From Lucifuga dentata (Eukaryota > Chordata > Actinopteri > Ophidiiformes > Bythitidae), in assembly GCA_014773175.1 (NCBI GenBank), contig VXCM01001443.1:50848-114847 (forward strand): DNA of 64,000 nt, read 5' to 3'. Every line of letters starts with the position of its first letter. Positions within the stretch are counted from its first letter, which is position 1. The notes under the pieces are model-generated. The model was not told the origin of the DNA. It did no database searches and saw only the letters and a program-made list of their open reading frames with translations. The position numbers and the translations under genes are program-made. Positions 11,111 through 20,934 of this stretch are shown here, one piece after another.

Positions 11111-11278
11111 ATGGTAACAAAGCTTCAAAAGAAGCTTCTGCAAGAGTTCTATCCATCAGCCAATCACATTCACGTGAAAGGAGCAGACCGGCAAATCATC
11201 TACACAAAACCATCTGCCATCAGCGAGCACCTGAAAAAGTTAGTCAGCCAGCGACAAGCCAAACAGCAGAGCAAATGA
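11111..11278 (+). CDS. Unrecognised gene, terminal coding exon
   Basis: The acceptor TCTGCACCAG at 11,101-11,110 is followed by 55 codons and TGA at 11,276-11,278. The peptide starts MVTKLQKKLLQEFYPSAN and ends KKLVSQRQAKQQSK. It enters in phase 0, matching the upstream exon. It is lysine- and glutamine-rich, likely helical at its end, with no signal peptide or membrane segment. I do not recognise the family. A poly(A) hexamer follows 366 bases later. That this is a real exon is likely, given consistent splice phases over three consecutive exons. Confidence 0.62.
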   Translation: MVTKLQKKLLQEFYPSANHIHVKGADRQIIYTKPSAISEHLKKLVSQRQAKQQSK

Positions 11279-11643
11279 CCATGAGCAGAATTTCACTTTA
11301 CCCTGGACGTGGGCACAGTAAGAGCTGAATATGTTTCAATATTCCATCAAATACCTTCATCTATCTTCACAGATCTCACAAATGTCTCTTTTAAGGTTAA
11401 AAAGCACAAATATGACGGCCTTTTCTGAACATGTTTGTCTTTAGACTCAGAAAATCTTATCTTCCCGTGCGTTATTTCAGTCTCTTTACCTAATAAGCCA
11501 ATGCCAAAAAAAAAAACAAAACAAAACAAAAAAACATTGGCTGTTATCAATGTGAAAGCCAAACATTTACTCAGAGTACGTTTGAATCGCCTGTATATGT
11601 GTGTTGGTTTAAGTAATTTGTTACAAGGATTGTAAAACTGGCA

Positions 11644-11649
11644 AATAAA
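11644..11649 (+). terminator. polyadenylation signal of the unrecognised plus-strand gene
   Basis: AATAAA lies 366 bases after the stop codon of the plus-strand gene, in a T-rich context (GCAAATAAACGAG). It is the first good canonical hexamer downstream and supports a transcript ending before the oppositely oriented zfpm2 3' UTR. Confidence 0.5.
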
Positions 11650-11850
11650 CGAGTTACATCACCACCAGACGTTTTAATGTATGGAAATGATGTTGATTTT
11701 GTTAATTGAACTGTATTTTGTTTGTTCTTGCGGCACGCATGAGCTGTTCTGACACGAAGAAAGAAAGACCAGACAGCGGTGGATTATCCTGAGGATTTAA
11801 GTTTAATTATGACACCACATCAAAATAAAAATTTCCAACAGATCTGGAAT

Positions 11851-11856
11851 TTTATT
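11851..11856 (-). terminator. polyadenylation signal of zfpm2
   Basis: The minus strand reads AATAAA, in the context GGAATAAAATTCC. It is the first canonical hexamer I see about 1 kb after the stop codon. It lies about 200 bases from the opposing gene's poly(A) hexamer. Confidence 0.5.
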
Positions 11857-12053
11857 CCATCCATATACATGCATAGCAACAACGTTTTAAGAAACATTTT
11901 CTCCCATAATCAGGACATTGGAATGATCATTTTACATCGGTATCCCCACCAACCTCCCACCCAGCTTGTTCATCAGCAATAAATTTAATTCTTGTACATC
12001 TTCTTTTTTCCCTATGGGGTTACAAATAATTATATGCACAGCCCCCATTTCAT

Positions 12054-12060
12054 AATACTG
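12054..12060 (-). promoter_or_regulatory. miR-200b/c/429 8-mer target site (distal)
   Basis: The minus strand reads GCAGTATTA. This complements miR-200b/c/429 positions 1-9 (UAAUACUGC), that is, a full seed match with A opposite position 1. FOG2 is a known direct miR-200 target (miR-8/u-shaped in flies). Confidence 0.6.
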
Positions 12061-12576
12061 CTTTCAGTAATGTTCCCTCATTTACAAAGTATTGCATTGA
12101 GAGCAAATTTCAAAAAGGGAGACCAAAGTGTATCATCAAACAGAAATACGAGTACTATACAAGAATGCTGCCATCCTCATGAAAACATCCACATCTGAGT
12201 TGAAGAAAAGAGACAGACAAACAGCCACATATGTATGCAAAGCCATGTTGTATATGCCAAAATGTGCGATGCAGGGTTGTGCCTTGTTATCATCCCAAAT
12301 GGTGATTTTCAAGGCTGACGAGTCATTGATAGTGATCTGTAAGTGACATTTTGGGCATATACAGAAACTGGTACAGCAAATAAGAATACACAAGTGCCTC
12401 AGTAGCTATTTTTGTGTCTAAAATGCATCTCATTTTTGTATTGTCTATTGTTTCATTGAGCCTACATTACAGTGTAAACAATATGTGTGCTACACAAGAA
12501 TGACTATACAATAACATTACAAACAACTCTGATATAAATTTCATTTTGAGTTTAAATTAAGATCACTACTCCTATT

Positions 12577-12583
12577 AATACTG
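12577..12583 (-). promoter_or_regulatory. miR-200b/c/429 8-mer target site (proximal)
   Basis: The minus strand reads CAGTATTA about 260 bases after the stop codon. It is a second 8-mer seed match for the same microRNA family, in an AT-rich context that favours accessibility. Confidence 0.6.
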
Positions 12584-12840
12584 ATTGTAAAATAAATTAA
12601 TGTCAAAGTGGCACCAATATTATTCTTGATTTGTTTTTTCTTTTTTCTTTTTTAACCAATGGTTTTGCATTAAAACAATGAAAGAAGAAGCTTCTCTTGA
12701 TTGTCCACAAGCAGCGTTTAGCACTGCGTGATGCACTATTCCAGACACAACAGTGTACCAAAACAAAGGAGAAAAAAGGGGCAAAAATGGGGAAAAGGTT
12801 TTGGGATGGGAGAAGAAGAAAGGGTCTTATTCTTCTCCAC

Positions 12841-15466
12841 TTATTTTACATGCTCCGCAGCGTGCGAAGAACAGTAAAATTTCTTATGGGTAATAAAGTT
12901 TGACAGGTTGTTGAACTGGATATCACAGAGGCGGCAGTATTTGCCGCTTCCGGAGCCGTTCACGCCTTTATTGGCTGGAGGTGCTTCCTCACTCGGGGAC
13001 TTGGAGGAAGGCGACATGTTCTCATTGGTGTCGCCCTGGTTCTCAGCAGCCCACGTAGGCGAGGGGTTGGGNAAGGCGACATGTTCTCATTGGTGTCGCC
13101 CTGGTTCTCAGCAGCCCACGTAGGCGAGGGGTTGGGTGGTTGGCCGTCTGGCTGCTGAGGATTGTGGGACTGATTTTCCTGCTGTGGGGGAGCTGTGCCT
13201 GAATGCTCTTCGGGTTTGTGCCCCCCGTTGACGATGACCATGCCCCGGTTTTTGGGGAGTAGGGGTACTGACTCCTTACCAGGGTGGGGGCAGCCGTTAG
13301 CAGCAGGCTGCTGGGCCTGTTCTCTAGGTGTCCCTGGCTCTCCTCCTCCTGAGCCTCCTCCACCCCCATTAATGTTCTGCTCCTGTTCACTGGGCTCGCC
13401 CTGCATCACCGGCCCCCCGGTCACATAATCGGTCGGCTTTAACCCAAAATATGGCGATATTTGCTCAGGACCTTTCACCTTCTTTATTGCTCCGGGATAA
13501 AGGCAGTGGGGCAGAAACATATTCTTGTTCTCGTCTTTTGAAGGGATGAGCTGAGGCTCAGCAAAAGGCTTGAGTCCTGACATGGGCCCGAGGTGAGGAG
13601 GAAACATGCCTCCATTCTGCACCATCACCTTCCCATTGGCGTTCTTCTCACATTTGCTTGGGCTCTTATCAAAGGCGTCATCGGGGTTGTTATTGCCTTC
13701 GCTCTTCACATCCGGGAAAATGTTCGGCTCCACGCTTCCAGTCTCATTGTGCGGCTGCTGCTGTTGCGATTGTTGCTGCTGGGCGGCACCAGCGGCGGTT
13801 GTACCGGGACAAAAGTTCTGTTTGTGCGCCAGGTAATTCTCCACTTTGTTAAAACTTATCTTGCACACTGCACATTCGTGATAGTCCAACAGTCTTTTAG
13901 GGGAGCTACATGTCTTGTCAGAGACTGGCGAACACTTTTTGCTGAGATCAATGGGAGCGTCCAGCTCCTGCTGCTCCATGGTATTGCATTTGGGAGCCAA
14001 AATAGGTTTCGTGACAGTCAGAGAGGCCTCCAGGTGTTTGGGTACCATACCTGGGAAGATGTCACAGCGAGGGTGGAAGCGATCTGCTAGGCTCTCTACG
14101 GCTTCCTGGGATGTACAAGGATTCCCCATGGGCGGAACACCAAGGAAACCTGGCTGGCCCATTGGGGGCCTCTGATGGTCCTGGTCAGGGAGACACATCT
14201 CATACATCTTCCTGCGCTTCCGGGTCCTCATCGTCCTCTGCATGGAGGGCACCTTATTGGCTGACATGCGTTTCATGGGTGGGTCGTGACGGGTGGCACA
14301 GTAGTACTGCTTGTGGACCATGAAGGTCTCATGACGACTGAAGGTGATGTTGCACGCATCACAGGTTGTCTTGGTTGGGTCGTTGTCACTCTCCACCAAG
14401 CCTGTGCTGGGGCTTTTCCCCTCCATCTGTTTCCCGTTCAGCCTCTCCTCAGCCCCGGTTGGGGTGGAGACCTTCTTCACCTGTCCGGCTAGATCTTTAT
14501 CTGGCCCTTTGGCCCCAGCATTGATCATGTCCAACACGTTGGAGTTGAGACACGCAGACTGCATGAGGTGGTTGTCTGCCTCTGCGGGGTGGCAGCTGGC
14601 CAACATGTTAACCGAGCTGTGGCCGCTGTTGGGGCTGACGGCCTCAGGGACTTTGTCTGACAGGGCAGAGAAGTCTGGAGACTTTGTCATGTGTTGCCAG
14701 CGGCTGTTACAGTAGTGCTTTTTGTGGACTAAATAGTTGTCCAGGTTGCTGAAGGTGATATTGCATTCGAAACAGGTTGCCCCCTTGGGCATAAGAGGGC
14801 TGTAGATGACAGGGGGGTAGCTGTTCCCTCCATGACGCAGCCTCCGGTGAACCAACTCTGACATTTTAGCCAGAATCTCTGAGGCCTGGGGGACGACTGA
14901 AATGTCCTGGGAGAAAGCAAACTGAGACAGGAAGGGGCCCATGGGAAATGTAGGCATGTTATGCTGCACAGGGGAGGAGGCTAGTCGGGGGCTGGAGGGC
15001 TCAGATTTGATCCTAGTGTAAGAAAAACTGGCTTTGCTGCCAGGGTGGGCCTCTCCCTTCTGAACAGACAGCATGGGCTTCTTCTCCGCCTTGTCAGCCT
15101 CTCCGTCTGTGTTTGTCTCCTTGTTGAGGGTCCCTTTGGGACTCCCCAGCAGAGCATCCTTCCTGTTGGCCAGCTCAGCCCGGGCCTGCTGCTGCTGCTG
15201 CTGGAGGCTTTCCTCTGGCCCCCTGGGGGAATGCTCAGTGCCGTCACCTTCCCTGTGAAGTTTGCTGCCGTGCCCATGTAAGTCCTGATGCTGTAAGAGT
15301 TCCCTGTGGCTCTGGAAGCTGATATGGCAGTGATTGCATCTGAAGGCCGCCTGTGACAGGTGAGACATGATGTGATGCTGGAATGTAATAAGAGAATCTG
15401 CCGTGTAGTTACAGATTGTGCATTTCAAGCTGGTGCCAGGAGGGAGGCTCTCTTCCATTTTGACAC
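12841..15466 (-). CDS. zfpm2: zfpm2 (FOG-2) terminal coding exon, broken by an assembly duplication
   Basis: This exon encodes most of Friend-of-GATA 2, a nuclear cofactor that binds the N-terminal zinc finger of GATA4/5/6 and recruits corepressors in heart, gonad and diaphragm development (family knowledge). It begins after the acceptor at 15,467-15,469 with phase-1 codon completion and reads [15 protein letters not shown]. Visible in order: two C2H2 fingers ([11 protein letters not shown]..., CNHCHISFQ...), a glutamine run, the conserved [15 protein letters not shown] stretch, C2HC fingers near 14.71-14.79, 14.30-14.37, 13.81-13.88 and 12.86-12.92 kb, the basic block RTRKRRK near 14.2 kb, and the CtBP motif PIDLSKK at 13,935-13,955. 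The protein ends SSHAAEHVK and stop at 12,841-12,843. The open frame halts early because 64 bases are duplicated around an N at 13,072. Counting them once leaves 853 codons including the stop. The gene is certain; the a/b paralogue is undetermined. Confidence 0.97.
13008..13136. repeat. Assembly duplication (64 bp, N, 64 bp) inside zfpm2 exon
   Basis: Positions 13,008-13,071 and 13,073-13,136 are identical and separated by one N at 13,072. The unit starts AAGGCGACATG and ends GGGGTTGGG. Read through, it inserts 65 bases and shifts the frame; counted once, it gives [14 protein letters not shown] and leads into the last zinc finger. It is an unmerged contig overlap, not a biological duplication. 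Confidence 0.93.
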
Positions 15467-15760
15467 CTGTGAAGGAGATAAAAGGGAGAAACGCTCAGAA
15501 TCTCGCCTCCCACTTCTCCTTTACAGTTAACTGTAGAAACCATCAAACGCTCATGCATTATGCCAAACTTATTCCCATCCGCTTCAATTTTTTTGCTGAA
15601 GGATAAACTGTCAACTGTGCTAGCTGACAGTCAGATATGTATATTACAGTAAGATATGTATATTACAGGAAAGAAATGACAGTCATTTTTGCAAACCTGT
15701 TTAAAACTCTGTGTCCATACATCACTTTCTACTAAAATAACACTTTTCAGGGACCTTTTC

Positions 15761-15792
<32 letters not shown>

Positions 15793-15886
15793 GATTGATA
15801 AATAGCTGTCTAAAACTGATAAATGTGGTGTCCAACTAAAAACAAAAAATCTGTTAAAAGTTTCTGGAAAAACCTTCCCCACTCAC

Positions 15887-16114
15887 CACTGTGTGAGGTG
15901 CTCAAGTGCATTTCGAGGGCTCTGGCTCCTGAGAAGCTCTTGTTGCACTGTGGGAAGGGGCAGATGCTGGGGGTCTGGTGGGGTCCAGTGTCATTCTCCT
16001 CCACTATAGTCTCTGGCTCCCTCTGCCGCCCGCTGCAGTAGTACATCAGGTGGGCCTGCAGATTCCTCTCGCTCCGAAACCAGATTCCACACGCCTTACA
16101 GGGGAAGATGTCCT
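15887..16114 (-). CDS. zfpm2: zfpm2 internal exon with zinc fingers 1 and 2
   Basis: This 228-base exon has an acceptor CAG at 16,115-16,117 and a donor GTGAGT at 15,881-15,886. It starts in the codon for K of N-K-D-I-F and ends after the first base of the glycine codon of HSG, which matches both neighbouring exons in phase. It encodes the first C2HC finger ([22 protein letters not shown]), a GATA-contacting finger in the FOG family. A GRQREPE linker follows, then a C2H2 finger ([19 protein letters not shown]). Sequence and length agree closely with vertebrate FOG-2 as I recall it. The intron separating it from the terminal exon is only 420 bases and contains a long A/T homopolymer near 15,769-15,792. 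Confidence 0.95.
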
Positions 16115-16756
16115 CTGGAGGGACACGGAAGGAACAGAGGGGACATATCAGGACCCAGTACTCATATACTCACACATACTACAAAGATAAAGGGCTTGCA
16201 CATGTGGGGACACACACACACACACTCTTCTACACTTCTCCAGCCTGACTCTCAAAGCCAACATTAAAAGGCTTTTCTACCAAATCCTCAGCTGCTGCAT
16301 ATCGCTCAGTTGCTACCACTGGGTTTGTGCCCTTTCTCAAGGGCAAACAAGAACACTGGACCATCTGCTTACAGAAGCCTCCCTGTCGAACTGAACCCAG
16401 ATAGCCCTCACCGAGTAAACAAACACACTATTTGCATGAGGTGTGTATTTTGCAATTAGCACGTTAGTTCGAGCCTCGGTGTGTTTATGTGAACCCAAAA
16501 CTTGAAGGTCGACGGCTCTTATCTCCAGTGCAGAGACTCATCTGAGTTAATCTACGCCCGGCGGAGACAACACTCCTTGTTAAGCAGGTGACTGAGTGCA
16601 GGCTGTGGACTGTAGTGTGTGTGTGCATGCCTGTGTGTGTAAGAGAGTGAGAGACAGGATAGCAAAGAACAAGAGCAAGTGTGTGCGTGATTGTATGTGA
16701 TTAAACAAAAACGTGTCTTGTTCCAACGCTGTGTACGTACATATGTGTGTATGTAC

Positions 16757-16778
16757 GTGTGTGTGTGTGTGTGTGTGT
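16757..16778. repeat. (TG)n next to a zfpm2 donor site
   Basis: On the transcript (minus) strand this is (CA)n beginning about 20 bases downstream of the donor at 16,798. Confidence 0.88.
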
Positions 16779-16798
16779 ATGTGTCTGGGGCCACCCAC

Positions 16799-17005
16799 TG
16801 TTGACGATGGCAGTGGGCAGGATGGAGGCCATAGCGGCCTGCTGCGGCAGGAGCTGGATGCTGTCCAGCAGCCTGGCTGGGTACATGCCCTCGCTCAGAG
16901 ACATGTGGTTCACCGCCTGCAGACGCGAGTCAAAGTCCACTGCAAACGCCACCAGCTCCTCGCCCTCCATCATGTTCTTGGTGGTAGTGCACCACAGTTG
17001 GCCAC
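16799..17005 (-). CDS. zfpm2: zfpm2 internal exon, second half of the N-terminal PR/SET-like region
   Basis: This 207-base exon encodes [20 protein letters not shown] through ILPTAIVN. The acceptor is CAG at 17,006-17,008 and the donor is GTGGGT at 16,793-16,798. I chose this donor because it restores N-K-D-I-F with the next exon; a second GT four bases further on (GTGGCC) would not. The segment follows VYSKG of the upstream exon and closes the PR/SET-like fold described for FOG N-termini (family knowledge). A dinucleotide repeat, (CA)n in the transcript, begins about 20 bases beyond the donor. Confidence 0.94.
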
Positions 17006-17339
17006 CTGGACAAAACAGAGATAGAGCAGACATTTAAATCCTTGCTGTGAGAGGAGAGAGTGATTTTGCTGCACGTACACCTGAAGCATCGTGTCGGCAG
17101 CCCTGCTTGGTGTGAAATATGAGCTAAATTTAATGTTTTACAGCAGCAGCATTCTGCTAATTTATCACATAAGACAATTGTTGGAAAGTATTAAAATGTG
17201 GTTTGAGACCAGGAAGTAGACCTATCCACGAAATCCACTTTCCAAGAATTTAAGCAGCCTAATGGGATTTACTGTTGGATAACTTATGACGTGGAGACTT
17301 AGTTGAATATTCGATTTTGTATGGTTCGCAATATGAATT

Positions 17340-17700
17340 TAAATTTTTGTTGTTCACTGTCATTTTATGAAAACTGCCATACCTTCCCGATACATGCTTC
17401 AAATGACACCAAACTCCAGAATCTCATCCACAAGTCATCCCCCAATCACTGTACCAAATTTGGTGTAAATCCGCCTATAGGGGGCACTACACAAAAAATT
17501 GGCTCTTGATGCTGCTGGAGTTTTTCAGTTACTTTCTCACTGGTATACTCTGTAAACTGATGGTGATGCTGTAATAAAGGCAAACATGTTTTTGTTCAGA
17601 ACTCACATGGGCCTTGGTTTCCAACTTGCCAAGGGTTCTGAATTGCATAATCGGCTTGGACCCCGGTATAATTGCTTGCAATTCTAGTTTAATTTATTTC
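17340..17700. mobile_element. LINE-derived 3' fragment
   Basis: ACCAAATTTGGTGTAAATCC, CCTATAGGGGGCACTA and GGCTTGGACCCCGGTATAAT are motifs of a widespread fish LINE tail. Located just inside the large zfpm2 intron. Confidence 0.5.
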
Positions 17701-17990
17701 GTTAATGCGTTCATACATATACAAAATAACAACCCCTAACATATACACACATTCCATGAACGAAAGGAGCAGGAATCTGCCCCTTTCTTCACAGCCAACA
17801 TAAACTCTAGGTTTATGTAACAAAACTTAAATGAAGATGGTCTACCCTTTACTACATTAACTGNAACTCTAGGTTTATGTAACAAAACTTAAATGAAGAT
17901 GGTCTACCCTTTACTACATTAACTGTTTAAATAATTTAATCACAACCAAAAGACAATCAAAATAAATATACTATCCATCAGACAGCTTAA
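17700..17990. mobile_element. Second LINE-derived fragment
   Basis: CATGAACGAAAGGAGCAGGA and CTGCCCCTTTC resemble the 3' UTR of fish Maui/L2-type LINEs. The stretch includes the 61-bp assembly duplication. Confidence 0.35.
17803..17925. repeat. Assembly duplication (61 bp, N, 61 bp)
   Basis: AACTCTAGGTTTATG... to ...CATTAACTG occurs at 17,803-17,863 and 17,865-17,925 around the N at 17,864, within a LINE-like stretch. Confidence 0.9.
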
Positions 17991-18559
17991 CATTTCTCAT
18001 ATTCATAATGGCCAAATATTTTTTCTTTACACATTTTCTTAAATTGAAATGATCACAAAAACTGCATTTTCTTAACATAAGTGAAGAAATCTGCCTGTGT
18101 GAGCAAGATTATCAACCTATTTCAGGTAAAAATAGTTTTTTTGCTAAGATTTTCTTGAATCAAGTGTATATATTTTTTTAAATTCTAAAGCAGCAATTTG
18201 TTTTATTCTGCGTCAAGATAAATGCACTCCAGGAAAATTCAGGAAATAAGTTTGTTTGTACACGTACTGGAAATAGTTTTAAGAAATCAAGATTTTTGGG
18301 ACTTAATTATATATATAAAACACTACATAAGATGGAGATTTTGAAGTGTATATAGATATAAATGCAGTTAAAAATCTAATAAAGCTACTGGCACTTATTT
18401 CCTGAGGTAAAATACAGCCTGCAGTGCTGCTGGAACACAGACAGGTCCTCACGTTATTAGATTGTGGTGTTTTGGGATTAAGCATTCCTCTGAAATCTTC
18501 TGAACATATTCATTAAGTCAAAGAAGGGGGAGTGGAAGAGGAAGGCAGGGGGGAGGAGG

Positions 18560-18730
18560 CAGAGAGTGAAGGTTTTAGCTTAGATAATATTTATCTCAGC
18601 ACATGACAGGCTTTTCAGCTGCACTTCATTTTCCATTGAAGAGATTAAAGTTTTTAATATGACTATTTACAGAAATCTGGCTGGGGAGATAACAACAAAC
18701 TATGATACGCCGCCGCTAAATGGCAGAATT
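18560..18730. promoter_or_regulatory. Candidate intronic enhancer with palindromic GATA pair
   Basis: AGATAATATTTATCT at 18,582-18,596 is a perfect inverted pair of GATA sites with a 3-base spacer. It lies in unique sequence that also holds GGGGAGATAACAAC near 18,684. FOG-2 acts with GATA factors, so GATA control of its own gene is plausible; enhancer function is inferred. Confidence 0.35.
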
Positions 18731-19316
18731 AGGACATTGTTTCTGAGGAAAGCTGGACAATTAATTAAAGTGTGCTGTTAGCTTTCAAAGATGTGCAAAC
18801 ATACCGACGGAGTGTCAGACGGCAAGGGGACGTAAGATTTGAGCCCTGGCTGATGTGGAATAAAGAGAGTCCTGAGGAGAGGTGTGGAGGCAGGGGGACA
18901 CGGATCCACACGCCCCACCCGTGTGGAACGCTGATTACTCATGTTTACACGAAAGCCATGAATCACCAGGTTTAAAGGTGCCTGTAGACACAGCGAAGGT
19001 GCTCAAGTGAAGCACTTTATGGAAACAATCCACTTTTCTGTGGATTTATTGGAAACGGAGACGCCAGAGATGGAAACACAGCCACTCTTACTTTACACCG
19101 GCATGGCATGCATTATGTATAAATCATTGTTAGCTTCTAGAATGAATTGCCCCATTATTTCAATTCAAAATTGAATATTTCAGATTTCACATCACTGTTT
19201 TGATTAAAACCTTTCTAGCCCTTCCTATCTGCTGAAAATTAGACCAGCACAAATGTGTCAAAGGAGTGAAATAGTATTAAAATATGCTATCTTTCAAAGT
19301 CCCATTTGTGTGCAGG

Positions 19317-19317
<1 letters not shown>

Positions 19318-19356
<39 letters not shown>
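19318..19356. repeat. (TG)n microsatellite
   Basis: About 19 perfect units in the large intron. Confidence 0.92.
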
Positions 19357-19358
<2 letters not shown>

Positions 19359-20136
19359 GCTCGTGCACATCAGCGCCACTTTAAAGAGCAGCACCTATCT
19401 GTCGGCCAATCTGCTGTGACGAGACACACACTTCAGGCCGCTCCACTTCATCGTTTTGATTCTGTCATACCACACACTGCCTGGAGAGGCCCTTTGAATT
19501 TTTATCTCCTAATTAAAATAACAAAACTCCTCTCTACTGTCTGCCCAACTTACCATCAAGGTAGATACAAACTGCCACTGACAATGGCAGAGAATCTATC
19601 ACCGTCAGCCACAAAAACTTTCTCTGCTCGTACAGATCTCTTAGTTCAGATGCACTCGACTTACAAAGAGAAATCTGAAGGAGGCCTGATGCTCAGATAC
19701 GAATAGGTGGTTTTGGATCAATCCGAATCAAAGCTCCCGCACGCTCTCCTCGGCTGAAACCACGTCGATTATGTAGAGTCTGGTGAAAATGTTTTACTGC
19801 AGTTTGACAACGGAATACGCTCTGCCATTGGACGGCTTCAGCCAAGAACGCTACAGATCCATCTGCTTCGTGAGAGCTGGAAGTGAGTTTTAGCTCTGCA
19901 GGTCCCAGTTTTACAGCAAATCTGCGTCTTCCAGCTCAGGCCAGGACGCGAGCTGGATGCACCTACATACACACTTACTATTCAAATGATACACTTTTTT
20001 TTCTCGGAAATATAAACAGAGTTATTAATCGTGTGTAAAACCCTGAGAGTTAGCAGAGATTTTACTGCTTTTCTGTGCATCATACATGTAGATTTTGACT
20101 ATTTTCAACCTAAACATTTGATAAACATTAAAAATG

Positions 20137-20934
20137 AGATAAATGAGTGGTTCTCAAACTTTTTGAACCTGAACAAACCACTGACTTGAAGAAAAATCAC
20201 AGAAATCCTCATTTTTGCTTGTGTGGTGAATGTGGGATAAATTGGATTATTTTCAGCAACAACAAATCTCATTCATAATTAAAAGAAAAAAATAATCTTT
20301 AAAACAACTACCATATATACTCATGTATAAGCCAACCCCCTTATTTTGACCTGCAAATTTAGATTTTTAAAGAAACCTGTATATATGCCAACCCCCTGAT
20401 GTTGTTCCATCAATTTATTTGTTTAGCAAATTACCTGTTTTTCTGGGTATTGTCATAATATTCCTGTGATTTTCTGAAAATAATCCACGTACCAGTAAAC
20501 ATGATATTTATTTCAGCAGCTGATTACCATAACTGACCAATCACAGCAGAGCTTACTGGCCGCCGCAAAATGTGCTGATAAGATGTTTAGTCAGAAAATA
20601 TCTCATTCTAAGGTATGATTTAAACTATTTTCATGGGTAGTGGTAATGGATAGAAATTTCCTTCTCTGGGATCAAATTTGAATTTCTCGTGTATAAGCCG
20701 ACCCCCAATTTGCTTTGTGAAATTTGGTAATAAAAACTCAGCTTATACTAGAATATATATGGTAGTTCTTGAAACCCATTTTTTGAGGACAACATGTCAT
20801 ATCAACAGAATTTCTACACAATTCCATTGTTTTGATCTCTGCAGAAATGTCAAGAGTCATGTGGTTCACCACAGGGGCGCTTCATGTACCACTCATGGTA
20901 CACGTGCCACATTTTGAGAACCACTGAGATAAAT
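20137..20934. mobile_element. hAT-type DNA transposon remnant with 8-bp target duplication
   Basis: A perfect 8-bp duplication AGATAAAT (20,137-20,144 and 20,927-20,934) flanks a 782-bp element. Its ends are GAGTGGTTCTCAAAC on the left and, inverted, CAGTGGTTCTCAAAA on the right: the CAGNGGTTCTCAAA signature and 8-bp target size of hAT elements. No transposase frame remains. A second element is nested at about 20,309-20,764. Confidence 0.8.
20309..20764. mobile_element. Nested TA-target inverted-repeat element
   Basis: The left end CTACCATATATACTCATG and the right end, inverted CTACCATATATATTC, are bounded by TA. Characteristic GTATAAGCC(A/G)ACCCCC motifs occur near each end and once inside. 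The TA boundary suggests mariner-type insertion (inference). It lies wholly within the hAT remnant. Confidence 0.55.

Larger units (their letters stand above)
11827..12840 (-). other. zfpm2: zfpm2 3' untranslated region (inferred extent)
   Basis: From the stop codon down to the likely cleavage region the minus strand is AT-rich, mostly non-repetitive, and without long frames. An AATAAA hexamer on the minus strand (plus-strand TTTATT at 11,851-11,856) would place cleavage near 11,825-11,840, giving a UTR of about 1 kb. The exact end is inferred; another hexamer could be used. Confidence 0.6.

Noticed and set aside
12960..13072. Apparent alternative C-terminus of the zfpm2 exon frame
   Set aside because: It is produced by the 65-base artefact; the other frame contains a conserved zinc finger and the family's usual ending.
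13593..14090. 165-codon plus-strand frame opposite zfpm2
   Set aside because: It is antisense to the zinc-finger exon and its composition follows from the coding strand; no independent splice or start evidence.
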